Source: Massilia soli
Lineage (GTDB): Bacteria > Pseudomonadota > Gammaproteobacteria > Burkholderiales > Burkholderiaceae_D
Length of the DNA stretch: 64,000 nt
NCBI RefSeq assembly: GCF_016809835.1
Contig: NZ_JAFBIL020000007.1
Coordinates: forward strand, 1-64,000
Direction of reading: 5' to 3'
Positions 27,242 through 36,086 of this stretch are shown piece by piece. Position 1 is the stretch's first letter, and each line of letters starts with the position of its first letter. Made by a program: the position numbers and the translations under genes. Below the pieces are notes generated by a model, which saw only the letters and a program-made list of their open reading frames with translations, was not told the DNA's origin and did not search any database.

Positions 27242-28069
27242 ATGATCACGCTCACCTCCGGCGAAATGAGCGCCTGGATCGCGGCCCTGCTGTGGCCGCT
27301 GACGCGCATCCTCGCGCTGATCGCCTCCAGCCCCCTGTTCGGCAACAAGAGCGTCCCTGCGCGCGTCAAGATCGCGCTCGGCGTGATGCTGGCGCTGATC
27401 ATGGCCCCCGCGATCCCTGCCGCGCCGGCGGTCGACCCGCTGTCGTGGTCGGGGCTGCTGATCCTGATCCAGGAAATGCTGATCGGCCTGGCGATGGGAT
27501 TTGCCATCCGCATCGTGTTCGCCGCCGTCGAGATGGCCGGCGAAGTTGCCAGCCTGACCATGGGCCTGGGATTCGCGAGCTTCTTCGACCCGATGACGCA
27601 GGGGCGCTCATCGGCGGTCAGCCAGTTCTTGGCGCTGGTCGCGACGATGGCCTTCCTCGCTGTCAACGGCCACCTGATCCTGCTCGAAGCGCTGGCCGAA
27701 AGCTTCTTCACGCTGCCGGTTTCCGCCACGCCGATCTCGGTGGGCGCGCCCTATGAAATGGTACGCTGGGGCGCCAAGATTTTCAGCGCCGGGCTGCAGC
27801 TATCGCTGCCGATCGTCGCCGCCCTCCTGATCTGCAACATCGCGTTAGGCATCCTCACGCGCGCCGCCCCGCAGCTCAACATTTTCGGCATCGGCTTCCC
27901 GATATCGCTGGGTGTGGGGCTGCTGGTGATCAGCATCGTGCTGCCCTACCTTGGCGGGCCGATCCAGACGCTCTTCAACCAAGGCATCGAAGCGAGCCGC
28001 CTGATTCCGAGGAGCGCGGCGCAACGCACGGCGCCGACGTTGCCGGCATTGCCAGCGGCGGCCCCCTAG
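27242..28069 (+). CDS. fliR: Flagellar export gate protein FliR
   Basis: A 275-residue polytopic protein of the export gate. Conserved segments include FGNKSVPARVKIALGVMLA, IQEMLIGLAMGFAIRIVF, GFASFFDPMTQGRSSAVS and GILTRAAPQLNIFGIGFP. The ATG at 27242 follows GCGGGAAC; an upstream TTG at 27224 is less likely. It ends the fliLMNOPQR operon and is followed by a run of 12 C residues and REP elements. Confidence 0.96.
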   Translation: MITLTSGEMSAWIAALLWPLTRILALIASSPLFGNKSVPARVKIALGVMLALIMAPAIPAAPAVDPLSWSGLLILIQEMLIGLAMGFAIRIVFAAVEMAGEVASLTMGLGFASFFDPMTQGRSSAVSQFLALVATMAFLAVNGHLILLEALAESFFTLPVSATPISVGAPYEMVRWGAKIFSAGLQLSLPIVAALLICNIALGILTRAAPQLNIFGIGFPISLGVGLLVISIVLPYLGGPIQTLFNQGIEASRLIPRSAAQRTAPTLPALPAAAP

Positions 28070-28078
28070 CCTGCAATT

Positions 28079-28090
28079 CCCCCCCCCCCC
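28079..28090. repeat. Run of 12 C
   Basis: A homopolymeric C tract starts ten bases after the fliR stop codon and abuts the first REP copy. Such tracts are prone to slippage. It is outside any gene here. Confidence 0.9.
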
Positions 28091-28095
28091 AAACA

Positions 28096-28173
28096 TTCCA
28101 AAATCGGGGACAGACCACCATTTTGGAACATTTCGAATTATTCCAAAATCGGGGACAGACCACCATTTTGGAA
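28096..28173. repeat. Two direct copies of a 33-bp palindromic REP element
   Basis: Copies at 28096-28128 and 28141-28173 are identical, each starting TTCCAAAATCGGGGACAGAC and ending TTTTGGAA. The ends pair (TTCCAAAAT/ATTTTGGAA) around a GGGGACAGACCACC core. They lie on the left of the transposase gene; two inverted copies lie on its right. Confidence 0.93.
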
Positions 28174-28253
28174 CATTATGAAAATCTGGCCAGGCTTGCT
28201 CCGACTGCGCCTCTGTTGGAATAATCGTCGGTTTTAGTCCGGTCCGGGGACGA

Positions 28254-28940
28254 TCACCATCGCCGCGGCCTGCCCACGGTCCGCGGCGTCACATACTTTT
28301 CCAGCACCTCCGCCGCCGACTTTATGAAGGGCATGTCGCCAACGGCGAAATTTCCGTTGGTCGCGCGCCGAATAAAATCCACCTGCTCTGATGGCAATTC
28401 TTGCTCGAACAGATCGCGATAAGCCTTTTGGCGCTCGTTACTGTCGCGACCAAGGTTCATATAGAGGTGATGCGGCGTGACCAGGGCGTTCACGGCCCCC
28501 TCTGCATTGGCCCGATAACTTGACCAGGCGTGGTGCACAGGGTGATCAACCATGCCCGCGCGAACCGGATTTAGCTCAACGTAACACTGGCAAATGAAAA
28601 GATACTGTTCATCATCGACGATGCACGACCGGAAACGCCCTTCCCACAAGCTGCCCGTTCTTCCATATCGTCGATTGACGTATTGCACGTAGCGCTGCCC
28701 GAGTGCCTTCATCAACATGCCCGGGGAATGAGGGGCCTCAGGCGTGATCAACAGGTGCACGTGATTGGTCATTAACACGTAGGCGTGGACAGCACAGCAA
28801 GCGTCGATGGCGCACGCGTGCAACATCCTCAAATAAACGAGGTAGTCGCGTTCCGAGAAGAAGCACGCCTGGCGGTTGTTCCCGCGTTGAATGAGATGGA
28901 GGGGTACCCCGGGGATCACAAGTCGAGCGCGCCGTGCCAT
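28254..28940 (-). CDS. REP-associated tyrosine transposase (RAYT, Y1_Tnp/TnpA_REP family)
   Basis: A 228-residue HUH-type single-strand transposase. The start RARLVIPGVPLHLIQRGNN is a family hallmark. The metal-binding HUH pair is HVH at residues 60-62, and the candidate catalytic Tyr is in RYVQYVNRRYGR (84-92). GSLWEGRFRSCIVD and YVELNPVRAGMV are also typical. These proteins cut and mobilise REP palindromes. Four 33-bp palindromes flank the gene, and a larger palindrome with the same core lies at 16239. All key residues are intact, so it may be active. It sits between the fli and flg blocks, convergent with fliR. Confidence 0.93.
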   Translation of the reverse strand: MARRARLVIPGVPLHLIQRGNNRQACFFSERDYLVYLRMLHACAIDACCAVHAYVLMTNHVHLLITPEAPHSPGMLMKALGQRYVQYVNRRYGRTGSLWEGRFRSCIVDDEQYLFICQCYVELNPVRAGMVDHPVHHAWSSYRANAEGAVNALVTPHHLYMNLGRDSNERQKAYRDLFEQELPSEQVDFIRRATNGNFAVGDMPFIKSAAEVLEKYVTPRTVGRPRRW

Positions 28941-28993
28941 GACGACTCCAGAAGTTGGACGCTTCGACTTTACACACGGTTTGGGCAGCGCAC

Positions 28994-29119
28994 TCCCCCT
29001 GCGTCAACTGAACAGCAAAACTTCCAAAATGGTGGTCTGTCCCCGATTTTGGAAGTACTCTCCCTGCGTCAACTGAACGACGAAAGTTCCAAAATGGTGG
29101 TCTGTCCCCGATTTTGGAA
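28994..29119. repeat. Two REP copies in inverted orientation, inside a ~65-bp direct repeat
   Basis: TTCCAAAATGGTGGTCTGTC copies lie at 29022-29054 and 29087-29119. They are the reverse complement of the copies on the other side of the transposase gene. Each is preceded by CTGCGTCAACTGAAC, so a unit of about 65 bases is tandemly duplicated. The pair is next to the 3' end of flgL and could stop transcription. Confidence 0.9.
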
Positions 29120-29141
29120 GTTTTAGAGTGGTGCTGCGTTA

Positions 29142-30374
29142 TTAGCGCAGGTAGTTGAACAGCGATAGCCCCGACAGCGATTTGAAGGACATTTGCGATG
29201 CTTCCAAGGTCATCTTTTGCTGCTGGAACAGCGAGTAGGCCTTGACCATGTCGAGGTCTTGCAGGTCCGATAGCGCTTCCGAATATTGGATGTTGCGGTC
29301 CTCGCCGGCGCCGTCGAGGTAGTCGAGCTCCTTCAGGCTGGAGCCGACCCCGGCGCGCACCGACAGCACGTTTTCAAGCGCGGCGTCGAGGTTGTCCATC
29401 GCCATGTTGAGACCGTTGGAGAGCGCGGCTTGCTTGGGACCGTTGGCCGGCAGCCCGAGCGTGTCGATCAGCTGGCTGAGCGTGGTGAAGATCGATTGCT
29501 TTTCGCTCGGCTTGACGTTGAAGATGTCACCGCTGGCCGGCGCGCCGGCAATGTCGAACACCACGCCTTCAAAGGCGATCTGCTTGCCGCTTTCGAACGG
29601 CACGTTCAGCGCCACCGGCGCCGGTACCGGAACTTCGGCCGCGCGCGACAGGTCAGTCACCGTGTAGGTGGTGACCGCCGGCGTGCCCGTCACCGTGAAT
29701 TCGATCTGGTAGTCGTGCCCCTTGATCAGCGAGGCGTCGGTGATCGCGCCCGACGAGACCACGCCCGCTCCCTTGTTGGCGCTGGCGGCCGAGGTCTGGA
29801 AGGTGCCGTTGCCGGTCGCGATGTTTTCAAACACCGAGCTGCCCGAGTCGCTGACGGCGATCTCGCGCGACGAGGCGACCTGCAGTTTGCGGATGCCCTG
29901 GTCGCCATGGTAGGCGGCGCCGCCGTCGACCAGCGAGAATGGCGGCGAGCCGGTGCTGTAACCCGAGAACAGGTAGCCGCCCACGCCGTCGGCGGTGTTG
30001 GCCACGCCAAGCAGGTCGTTGAGGCGGCCCTTCAGGTCGATGGCGAGCGCCTGGCGGTCGGCCGGCAGCATCGTGCCATTGCCGGCGCTGACGGCGATCG
30101 TCTTGATGTCGTGGATCAGCTGGGTCGTGCTGGCCAACGCTTGCTCGACCTGCGACAGCGAGGAGCGCGCGTTCTGGCGGTTGACGCCGTACTGCGTGTT
30201 CACCGCTTGCGATTGCGTCACTTCCAGCGCGCGCGCCGAGGCGACCGGGTCGTCCGACGGCGTCAGGATGCGCCGGTTGGTGGACAGCTGCATCTGGGTG
30301 CGCGCGAGCTGGCTTTGCAGCGAGCCCATCTGATTGGTGCCCGTTTCGAACATGGTGTTGGTACTGATGCGCAT
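29142..30374 (-). CDS. flgL: Flagellar hook-filament junction protein FlgL
   Basis: A 410-residue junction protein (HAP3) between hook and filament. It starts MRISTNTMFETGTNQMGSL and keeps the flagellin-like N-terminal helix LARTQMQLSTNRRILTPSDD. The C-terminal helix ends KSLSGLSLFNYLR. The ATG at 30374 is chosen by homology; a longer frame reads back into flgK. The gene follows flgK by 19 bases and is probably driven by the same sigma-28 promoter. Confidence 0.95.
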   Translation of the reverse strand: MRISTNTMFETGTNQMGSLQSQLARTQMQLSTNRRILTPSDDPVASARALEVTQSQAVNTQYGVNRQNARSSLSQVEQALASTTQLIHDIKTIAVSAGNGTMLPADRQALAIDLKGRLNDLLGVANTADGVGGYLFSGYSTGSPPFSLVDGGAAYHGDQGIRKLQVASSREIAVSDSGSSVFENIATGNGTFQTSAASANKGAGVVSSGAITDASLIKGHDYQIEFTVTGTPAVTTYTVTDLSRAAEVPVPAPVALNVPFESGKQIAFEGVVFDIAGAPASGDIFNVKPSEKQSIFTTLSQLIDTLGLPANGPKQAALSNGLNMAMDNLDAALENVLSVRAGVGSSLKELDYLDGAGEDRNIQYSEALSDLQDLDMVKAYSLFQQQKMTLEASQMSFKSLSGLSLFNYLR

Positions 30375-30393
30375 GATGACTCCGAGCGTGCGT

Positions 30394-32367
30394 TTAACGT
30401 AACGACAACAGCGTGTCGAACAGGGTGCTGGCGATCTGCATGACTTTACCGGCCGCCTGGTAGGCTTGCTGGTACTTGAGCAGGTTGGTGGCTTCCTCAT
30501 CGAGGTTGACGCCCGAGACTTCCTGCTGCGAGGCGGTCACCTGGCCAAGCAGCGCCTTGCCGGCTTCGCTGTTGACCTGCACTTCGCGCGTCTTGTTGCC
30601 GATAAAGCTGACCAGCTCGGCGTAGGCCGACTGGTAGGTGGCCCGGCCGCCGTCGAGGATGTTCTTGGTCTGCAGCTTGCCGAGCGCCTGGGCGTTGCGG
30701 TTGTCCGAGGCGCCATTCGGGTTGGCGCTGATGGTGAATTTGTCGCCCTCGGCCGGCTTGCCGCTGAAGCTGACGTTGACGCCGCCGATGTTGTAGTTGT
30801 CGCCTGCCTTGTACAGGATCGGGTCGGTGCCGACCACGAACGGTTGCGGCGCGCCGCCGTTCGAGCTGACGTAAACCGTCGCGCCGGCCGGGAAGCCCTG
30901 CAGTTCGCCCGAGGCCTCGTCGAACGTCAGCGTCAGCGGCAGCGCCGGTGCGCCGCCCAGGTATTCGCTGGAAATCGAGCCTTCGCTGATCTTGGCGCTG
31001 CCCTTGTTGTCGAGCGGCGTATTGGTGACCACCGGCGCACCGGCGGCAATTCGCGCAATGTCCTTGACGACCACGTTGAAGTTGGCCGCGCCGCCGATGG
31101 TGGGACGCACGACGAAGTAGTCGCCTTCGGTGGCGGCGTTCTCGATGTCGAAAGCGATGCCGTCGATGACTTGCGGCTCGGTTTGCGGGAACGGATTGAT
31201 CTGGACCGGGGTGCCGCCCGAGGTGGTCGACACCCAGTACGAACCGCTGCGGTATTCGACCTTGTAGTCGCTGTTGGTCAGCTTGGTCGAATCGACCACG
31301 CTTGCCTTGACCGACGGCGCGGTGGCGGGGTTGGCCACCGGCGTATTGGTCAGGCTGGCGCCGACGACCGCTTCGCCGATCGAGAAGAACTTGCCCCCCA
31401 TCTCGGCCTTGCTGTCCTGCCCCAGCGCGTGCTGGGCATTGAACGTCTCCGCGATGCCGATCGCGATGCGGCCGAGCGAATTTTGCGCGCGGTCGAGCGT
31501 GTTGTTGCGAAATTCGAGAATGCCGCCCAGCGCGCCGCCTGGCAGCGAACTATCGGACAACACGGTTATCTTGCTGCCAGTCATGTAACCAATCTGCACA
31601 CGGCTCAGATCGGTTGGCGAGGTCGCCACCGCCAGCTCGAACGGCTTCGAGCCGACCACCAGCGGCATGCCGACGCCGATCGAGACAGTCAGGCTGTTGT
31701 TGGCGCCCGGCGTGACGTTGGCCTTGACCTCCTTGTTCAGCTCAAGCACCAGCTGGTCGCGCGCGTCCATCAGGTCGTTCGGCTTGGCGCTGCCGTTGGA
31801 CAGCGTGAACTTGCCGATCTGTTCGTTCAGCTCGGCGATCTGGGAAGCGTAGGAATTGATTAAGGTAACTTTGGTCGTGATCTGCGAATTGACGCCGTCG
31901 CGGATCTCCTGCAGGCGGCCGTCGAGCGACTGGAAGCGCGACGCCAGCGATTCGGCATTCGACAGCACCGCCTGGCGGGCAGCGGTCGAGCTCGGATTGG
32001 CCGCGAGATCCTGGATGCCCGCGAAGAAATTTTTCAGGGCCGGCGACAGGCCGGCGCTGGTGTCGGCAAGCAGGTTGTCGATCTGGCTGATCTGGCTGTT
32101 GTAGGCATCGGTCGCGCTCAGCGAGGCTTGCGCATTGCGCACCTGGGTGTTCAGGAACTGGTCGGAATAGCGCTTGATGTCGGCAATCTGGGTGCCGCTG
32201 CCGACAAAGCCGTAGCCGAAGTCCTGGGCGATCCCGGACGACTGCACCACCACCTGGCGGCTGTAGCCGGCCACCGACGCGTTGGCGATGTTATGGCCGG
32301 TCGTCGACAGTCCCGCTTGCGCCGCGAACAGTCCGCTCTTGCCGATACTGAGGAGATTTCCAGCCAT
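30394..32367 (-). CDS. flgK: Flagellar hook-associated protein FlgK
   Basis: A 657-residue junction protein (HAP1). The N terminus (LLSIGKSGLFAAQAGLSTTG, HNIANASVAGYSRQ) and the C terminus (SGVNLDEEATNLLKYQQAYQ, then VMQIASTLFDTLLSL) are characteristic. It is longer than the ~550-residue enterobacterial protein, owing to extra beta-rich outer domains in the middle. A near-perfect sigma-28 promoter precedes it at 32399-32425. Confidence 0.96.
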   Translation of the reverse strand: MAGNLLSIGKSGLFAAQAGLSTTGHNIANASVAGYSRQVVVQSSGIAQDFGYGFVGSGTQIADIKRYSDQFLNTQVRNAQASLSATDAYNSQISQIDNLLADTSAGLSPALKNFFAGIQDLAANPSSTAARQAVLSNAESLASRFQSLDGRLQEIRDGVNSQITTKVTLINSYASQIAELNEQIGKFTLSNGSAKPNDLMDARDQLVLELNKEVKANVTPGANNSLTVSIGVGMPLVVGSKPFELAVATSPTDLSRVQIGYMTGSKITVLSDSSLPGGALGGILEFRNNTLDRAQNSLGRIAIGIAETFNAQHALGQDSKAEMGGKFFSIGEAVVGASLTNTPVANPATAPSVKASVVDSTKLTNSDYKVEYRSGSYWVSTTSGGTPVQINPFPQTEPQVIDGIAFDIENAATEGDYFVVRPTIGGAANFNVVVKDIARIAAGAPVVTNTPLDNKGSAKISEGSISSEYLGGAPALPLTLTFDEASGELQGFPAGATVYVSSNGGAPQPFVVGTDPILYKAGDNYNIGGVNVSFSGKPAEGDKFTISANPNGASDNRNAQALGKLQTKNILDGGRATYQSAYAELVSFIGNKTREVQVNSEAGKALLGQVTASQQEVSGVNLDEEATNLLKYQQAYQAAGKVMQIASTLFDTLLSLR

Positions 32368-32398
32368 GGTGTCAGTGTCTTTCCATTGTTGTATCTAT

Positions 32399-32425
32399 AT
32401 AACGGCAGCCGCGCGCAAAACTTGA
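32399..32425 (-). promoter_or_regulatory. Sigma-28 promoter of flgKL
   Basis: On the minus strand TCAAGTTT (32425-32418), an 11-base spacer and GCCGTTAT (32406-32399). It ends 31 bases before the flgK start and marks flgKL as late genes, separable from the upstream flgB-J run. Confidence 0.85.
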
Positions 32426-32474
32426 CTTATCAAGATTGCAAGCCCTGCTTGCCGGGGTCGACTTGCCCCCGGGG

Positions 32475-33434
32475 TCAGGCCAGCGAGTGCTTGATGATGC
32501 GGGTTAATTTTGCCGCGTACATCGGGTCGGTTGCGTAGCCGGCGCGCTGCAAGCCCTGGGCGAAGCCGCTGGCGTCAGTGGCGTTGGCCAGCACCTTTTC
32601 GTAGCGCGGGTTGTGCGTGATGAGCTTGGCGTAGTCCTTGAAACTGTCGGCGTAGCTGTCGTAGGCACGGAATTTCTCCACCCGGGTGCGCGGCACGCCG
32701 TTGACATACTCGGTGGTGACGGCGGTGGCAACCTTGCCTTTCCAGCCAGGGCCGGCCTTGATGCCGAACAGGTTGTGGCTGGTGCTGCCGTCGGCATTCT
32801 TGATCTCGCGTTTGCCCCACCCGGTCTCGAGCGCGGCCTGGCCGAGCATGAACTTGGCCGGAATCCCGGTGGCGCGGCTGGCTTCGTCGGCGTGGCTACC
32901 CAGCTTGTCCTGGAAGTTGCGCACGTGGCTGGCCTGGCTGCGGCCGCTCGCGGTGACGCCCGGGGTGGCGGCCACCGCCGAGGCGAACGGCGTCGCGTCC
33001 GCTTTCGGCAGCGCCAGCGCGGCGGCCGGCTTGGTCAGCGCGGCGGCGTCGAATGCGGGCGGCAGCGCGTTGATGGCAGGCGCCTGGGCGCCGGGCTCGC
33101 TGCCGATGGCCATCGCCTGGGCGTTCATTTGCTGGTTCGACAACTGGCGGATCAGCATGTCGGCCAGGCCGACGCCGCGCTTGGCCAGGTTCTGGCTCAG
33201 CTGCTGGTCGAGCATCGTGGTGAAGGTCTTGGTCTGCTGGTTGTCCGTCATGCCCTCTTGCGGGGTGGCGTCGCGCGCGCTTTTGAGCATCATGTTGATG
33301 AACATGGCTTCGAACTGGGTCGCGGCGGTTTTCAGCGCTTCCGGCGAGCCGGCCTTGGCCGATTGCTTGAGTTCGCCGAGTCCCTTGGTATCGAACGCGA
33401 GCTTGCTCGACAGGTCGTTGGTCTGGATGGCCAT
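32475..33434 (-). CDS. flgJ: Rod-cap and peptidoglycan hydrolase FlgJ
   Basis: A 319-residue bifunctional protein. The N-terminal rod-binding domain contains AATQFEAMFINMMLKSARDA. A ~70-residue Ala-rich linker follows. The C-terminal glucosaminidase-type muramidase has LGQAALETGWGKREI (catalytic Glu) and HNLFGIKAGPGWKGK, then FRAYDSYADSFKDYAKLI. It opens the peptidoglycan layer for the growing rod in the periplasm. It lies nine bases after flgI. Confidence 0.95.
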   Translation of the reverse strand: MAIQTNDLSSKLAFDTKGLGELKQSAKAGSPEALKTAATQFEAMFINMMLKSARDATPQEGMTDNQQTKTFTTMLDQQLSQNLAKRGVGLADMLIRQLSNQQMNAQAMAIGSEPGAQAPAINALPPAFDAAALTKPAAALALPKADATPFASAVAATPGVTASGRSQASHVRNFQDKLGSHADEASRATGIPAKFMLGQAALETGWGKREIKNADGSTSHNLFGIKAGPGWKGKVATAVTTEYVNGVPRTRVEKFRAYDSYADSFKDYAKLITHNPRYEKVLANATDASGFAQGLQRAGYATDPMYAAKLTRIIKHSLA

Positions 33435-33443
33435 GGCGTTGCC

Positions 33444-34553
33444 TTAGATGATCTCGAGCTCGGCGCGCAGCGAACCGGCGGCCTTGAGCGCCTGCAGGAT
33501 GGCCAGCAGGTCTTGCGGGGTGGCGCCGATGGCGTTCATCGCCTTGACCACCTCCGACAGTGAGGCGCCGGCCTTGACCATGATGACCTTGCCCGGTTCT
33601 TTCTTGATGTCGATGCTCGGGTTGCGGGTGACCACGGTCTGGCCGCCGGAAAGGGGGTTTGGCTGGCTGACCTCGGTATCCATGCCGACGCTGACCGACA
33701 GGTTGCCGTGCGAAATCGCGCAACTGTCGAGCGTGACGGCCTGGTTCATCACCACCGAGCCGGTGCGCGCATTCATGATGACCTTGGCGGCCACCTTGGC
33801 CGGGTTCACTTCCAGGCCTTCCAGGATGCCGATGAACGACACCCGCTGGTCGCTCGACGAGGGCGACATCACGCGCACGACGCGGCCGTCCAGCGCGGTG
33901 GCAATGCCGGGGCCGAAATGGTTGTTGATCGCCTCGACCATGCGGCTGACGGTCTGGAAGTCGGTTTCCTTCAGTTCCAGCCGGATCTGGTTGTTTTCAC
34001 CGAGGTTCGAGGCGACTGCGCGCTCGACGGTTGCGCCGCCGGAAATCTTGCCGACCGCGAGGTGGTTGACCTGGACTTGCGCGCCGCCGGCGGCGGCGCC
34101 GACGCCGCCGACCAGCAGGTTACCCTGCGCCATGCCGTAGATCTGGCCGTCGGCGCCTTTCAGCGGCGTCATCAGGAGCGTGCCGCCGCGCAGGCTTTTG
34201 GCGTTGCCGATCGACGAGACCGTGATGTCCATGGTCTGGCCCGGCTGCGCAAAGGCGGGCAGCGATGCCGTCACCGTCACCGCCGCCACGTTCTTCAGCT
34301 GCAGGCTGGTGCCCGGCGGCAGGCTCACGCCCATCTGCTGCAGCATCGAGACGATCGACTGCACCGTGAACGGGGTCTGGGTGGTCTGGTCGCCGGTGCC
34401 GTCGAGGCCGACGACGATGCCGTAGCCCATCAGCTGGTTCTGGCGCACGCCGGCAATGCTGGCGAGGTCCTTGATGCGGTCGGCGTGCGCCAGTTGCGGC
34501 AGCAGCATGGCGGCGCACAGGCCGACGGCGGAGAGAATTTTTTGCATGGTCAT
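33444..34553 (-). CDS. flgI: Flagellar P-ring protein FlgI
   Basis: A 369-residue periplasmic P-ring subunit with a signal peptide (ILSAVGLCAAMLLPQLAHA). Conserved blocks include DRIKDLASIAGVRQNQLMGY, GIVVGLDGTGDQT and FTVQSIVSMLQQMGV; VKAGASLSEVVKAMNAIGA is near the end. The length is standard. It lies six bases after flgH. Confidence 0.97.
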   Translation of the reverse strand: MTMQKILSAVGLCAAMLLPQLAHADRIKDLASIAGVRQNQLMGYGIVVGLDGTGDQTTQTPFTVQSIVSMLQQMGVSLPPGTSLQLKNVAAVTVTASLPAFAQPGQTMDITVSSIGNAKSLRGGTLLMTPLKGADGQIYGMAQGNLLVGGVGAAAGGAQVQVNHLAVGKISGGATVERAVASNLGENNQIRLELKETDFQTVSRMVEAINNHFGPGIATALDGRVVRVMSPSSSDQRVSFIGILEGLEVNPAKVAAKVIMNARTGSVVMNQAVTLDSCAISHGNLSVSVGMDTEVSQPNPLSGGQTVVTRNPSIDIKKEPGKVIMVKAGASLSEVVKAMNAIGATPQDLLAILQALKAAGSLRAELEII

Positions 34554-34559
34554 ACCCGA

Positions 34560-35210
34560 TCAGAACGGCAACAGCGACAGGAAGAAACGCGATGCCATGG
34601 CGGTGATTTCGGCCCGGTCGATCTTGCTGTTGGTACGGTATTCGACGCGCGCGTCGGCCACCTGGGTCGAGGACACCATGTTGCCGGTGGTGATAGTGTC
34701 CGGGCTGACCATGCCGGAGAAGCGGATGAACTCGGTTCCCTTGTTCATCGCGATCTGCTTTTCGCCGGCGACGATCAGGTTACCGTTCGGCAGCACTTCG
34801 GTGACCGTCACCGCCATCGTGCCGCTGAAGGTGTTGCTGGCGCTTTGCTTGTCCGAATCGGCGAACTTGGTGGCCGCGTCGGTGGCGACGGCCGCGCCGA
34901 GCGCATTGCGCAGCACGCCAGGCGGCGTGAAGCTGACGGTGCCGGTCTTGTCGCCCGAGCTGGCGCCTGCCTTGACGGCCGAGGTGCGCTCGATGATGTT
35001 GATCGTCAAGAGGTCGCCGATGTGGCGGGCGCGGCGGTCTTCGAAGACCGGGCGGTAGCTGGCGCTCTGGAAGATGGCGCCGTTGTTGGCCGCCGGCAGG
35101 TCCGACGGGATCGGGCGCGCGCTGGTGGGCACCTGGACGATCGAGGTCGGGGTGGCCGCGCAGCCGGCCAGCGCCAGCGCCAGCGCTGGAAGGAAGATGA
35201 TTGCCTTCAT
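34560..35210 (-). CDS. flgH: Flagellar L-ring lipoprotein FlgH
   Basis: A 216-residue outer-membrane lipoprotein that forms the L ring. The signal peptide ends in the lipobox LALAGC. The conserved part includes RPVFEDRRARHIGDLLTINI, and the C-terminal region has GNMVSSTQVADARVEYRTN. The ATG at 35210 is chosen because it places the lipobox correctly; a longer frame would add 11 residues before it. Confidence 0.96.
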   Translation of the reverse strand: MKAIIFLPALALALAGCAATPTSIVQVPTSARPIPSDLPAANNGAIFQSASYRPVFEDRRARHIGDLLTINIIERTSAVKAGASSGDKTGTVSFTPPGVLRNALGAAVATDAATKFADSDKQSASNTFSGTMAVTVTEVLPNGNLIVAGEKQIAMNKGTEFIRFSGMVSPDTITTGNMVSSTQVADARVEYRTNSKIDRAEITAMASRFFLSLLPF

Positions 35211-35229
35211 GAGGATTCTCCGGCCCGGC

Positions 35230-36012
35230 TTAGAGCTGGGCAAGCTTGGCCAGCATCTGGTCGGACGTGGTGATGGCCTTGCTGTTGATTTCGTAAGCGC
35301 GCTGGGTCTGGATCATGTTGACCATTTCCTCAACCACATTCACGTTCGAGGTCTCGACATAGCCCTGCATCAGGGTGCCGGCGCCGTTGGTGCCCGGGGT
35401 GTTGGTGTTCGGGTTGCCCGACGCGCCGGTTTCCACGTACAGGTTCTCGCCCTTCGACTCCAGCCCGGCCGGATTGACGAAGGTGGACAGCTGCAAGGTG
35501 CCGATCTGCGAAGGCGCGTTGGTGCCGGGCAAGGTGACCGAGACGGTGCCGTCGCGGCCGACGGTCAGCGACTGCGCATTGGCCGGTACGGTAATGGCAG
35601 GCTGGACAACGTAGCCGGACGAGGTCACCAGCTGGCCATTGGCGTCCGACTGGAACGAACCATCGCGGGTGTAGGCGGCGGTGCCGTCCGGCAGCAGGAT
35701 CTGGAAGAAGCCGGGCCCGTTGACCATGACGTCCTTGGAGTTGCCGGTCTGCTGGGGATTGCCCTGGGTGTGGATGCGTTCGATCGCGACCGCGCGCACG
35801 CCGGTACCGATCTGCGCGCCCGACGGCAGCGCGGTCTGTTGCGACGATTGGGCGCCCGGCTGGCGGACATTCTGGTACAGCAGGTCTTCGAACACCGCGC
35901 GCGAGCGCTTGAAGCCATTGGTGCTGACGTTGGCCAGGTTGTTGGTGATGACGTCGAGGTTAGTCTGCTGCGCTTCGAGGCCGGTTTTCGCGATAAAAAG
36001 GGAACGGATCAT
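35230..36012 (-). CDS. flgG: Distal rod protein FlgG
   Basis: A 260-residue distal rod subunit. It begins [20 protein letters not shown] followed by [20 protein letters not shown], and ends with MLAKLAQL. The internal [19 protein letters not shown] segment is the family core. The standard 260-residue length fits the rod length-determining role. AGGAGAA precedes the ATG. Confidence 0.97.
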   Translation of the reverse strand: MIRSLFIAKTGLEAQQTNLDVITNNLANVSTNGFKRSRAVFEDLLYQNVRQPGAQSSQQTALPSGAQIGTGVRAVAIERIHTQGNPQQTGNSKDVMVNGPGFFQILLPDGTAAYTRDGSFQSDANGQLVTSSGYVVQPAITVPANAQSLTVGRDGTVSVTLPGTNAPSQIGTLQLSTFVNPAGLESKGENLYVETGASGNPNTNTPGTNGAGTLMQGYVETSNVNVVEEMVNMIQTQRAYEINSKAITTSDQMLAKLAQL

Positions 36013-36086
36013 TTTCTTCTCCTGTTTCGGCTGCCGACGAAATCGACCAAGCCTTGCACAATAGAATCATTATCCGCCCCGGCCTA

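Noticed and set aside
9083-28069. A virulence type III secretion system
   Set aside because: All export components are the flagellar versions, together with flagellin, hook, rod and stator genes; no needle, translocon or effector gene is present.
28079-29119. A CRISPR array at the repeated 33-bp elements
   Set aside because: The repeats are few, palindromic, inverted on the two sides and not separated by regular unique spacers; they flank a RAYT gene.
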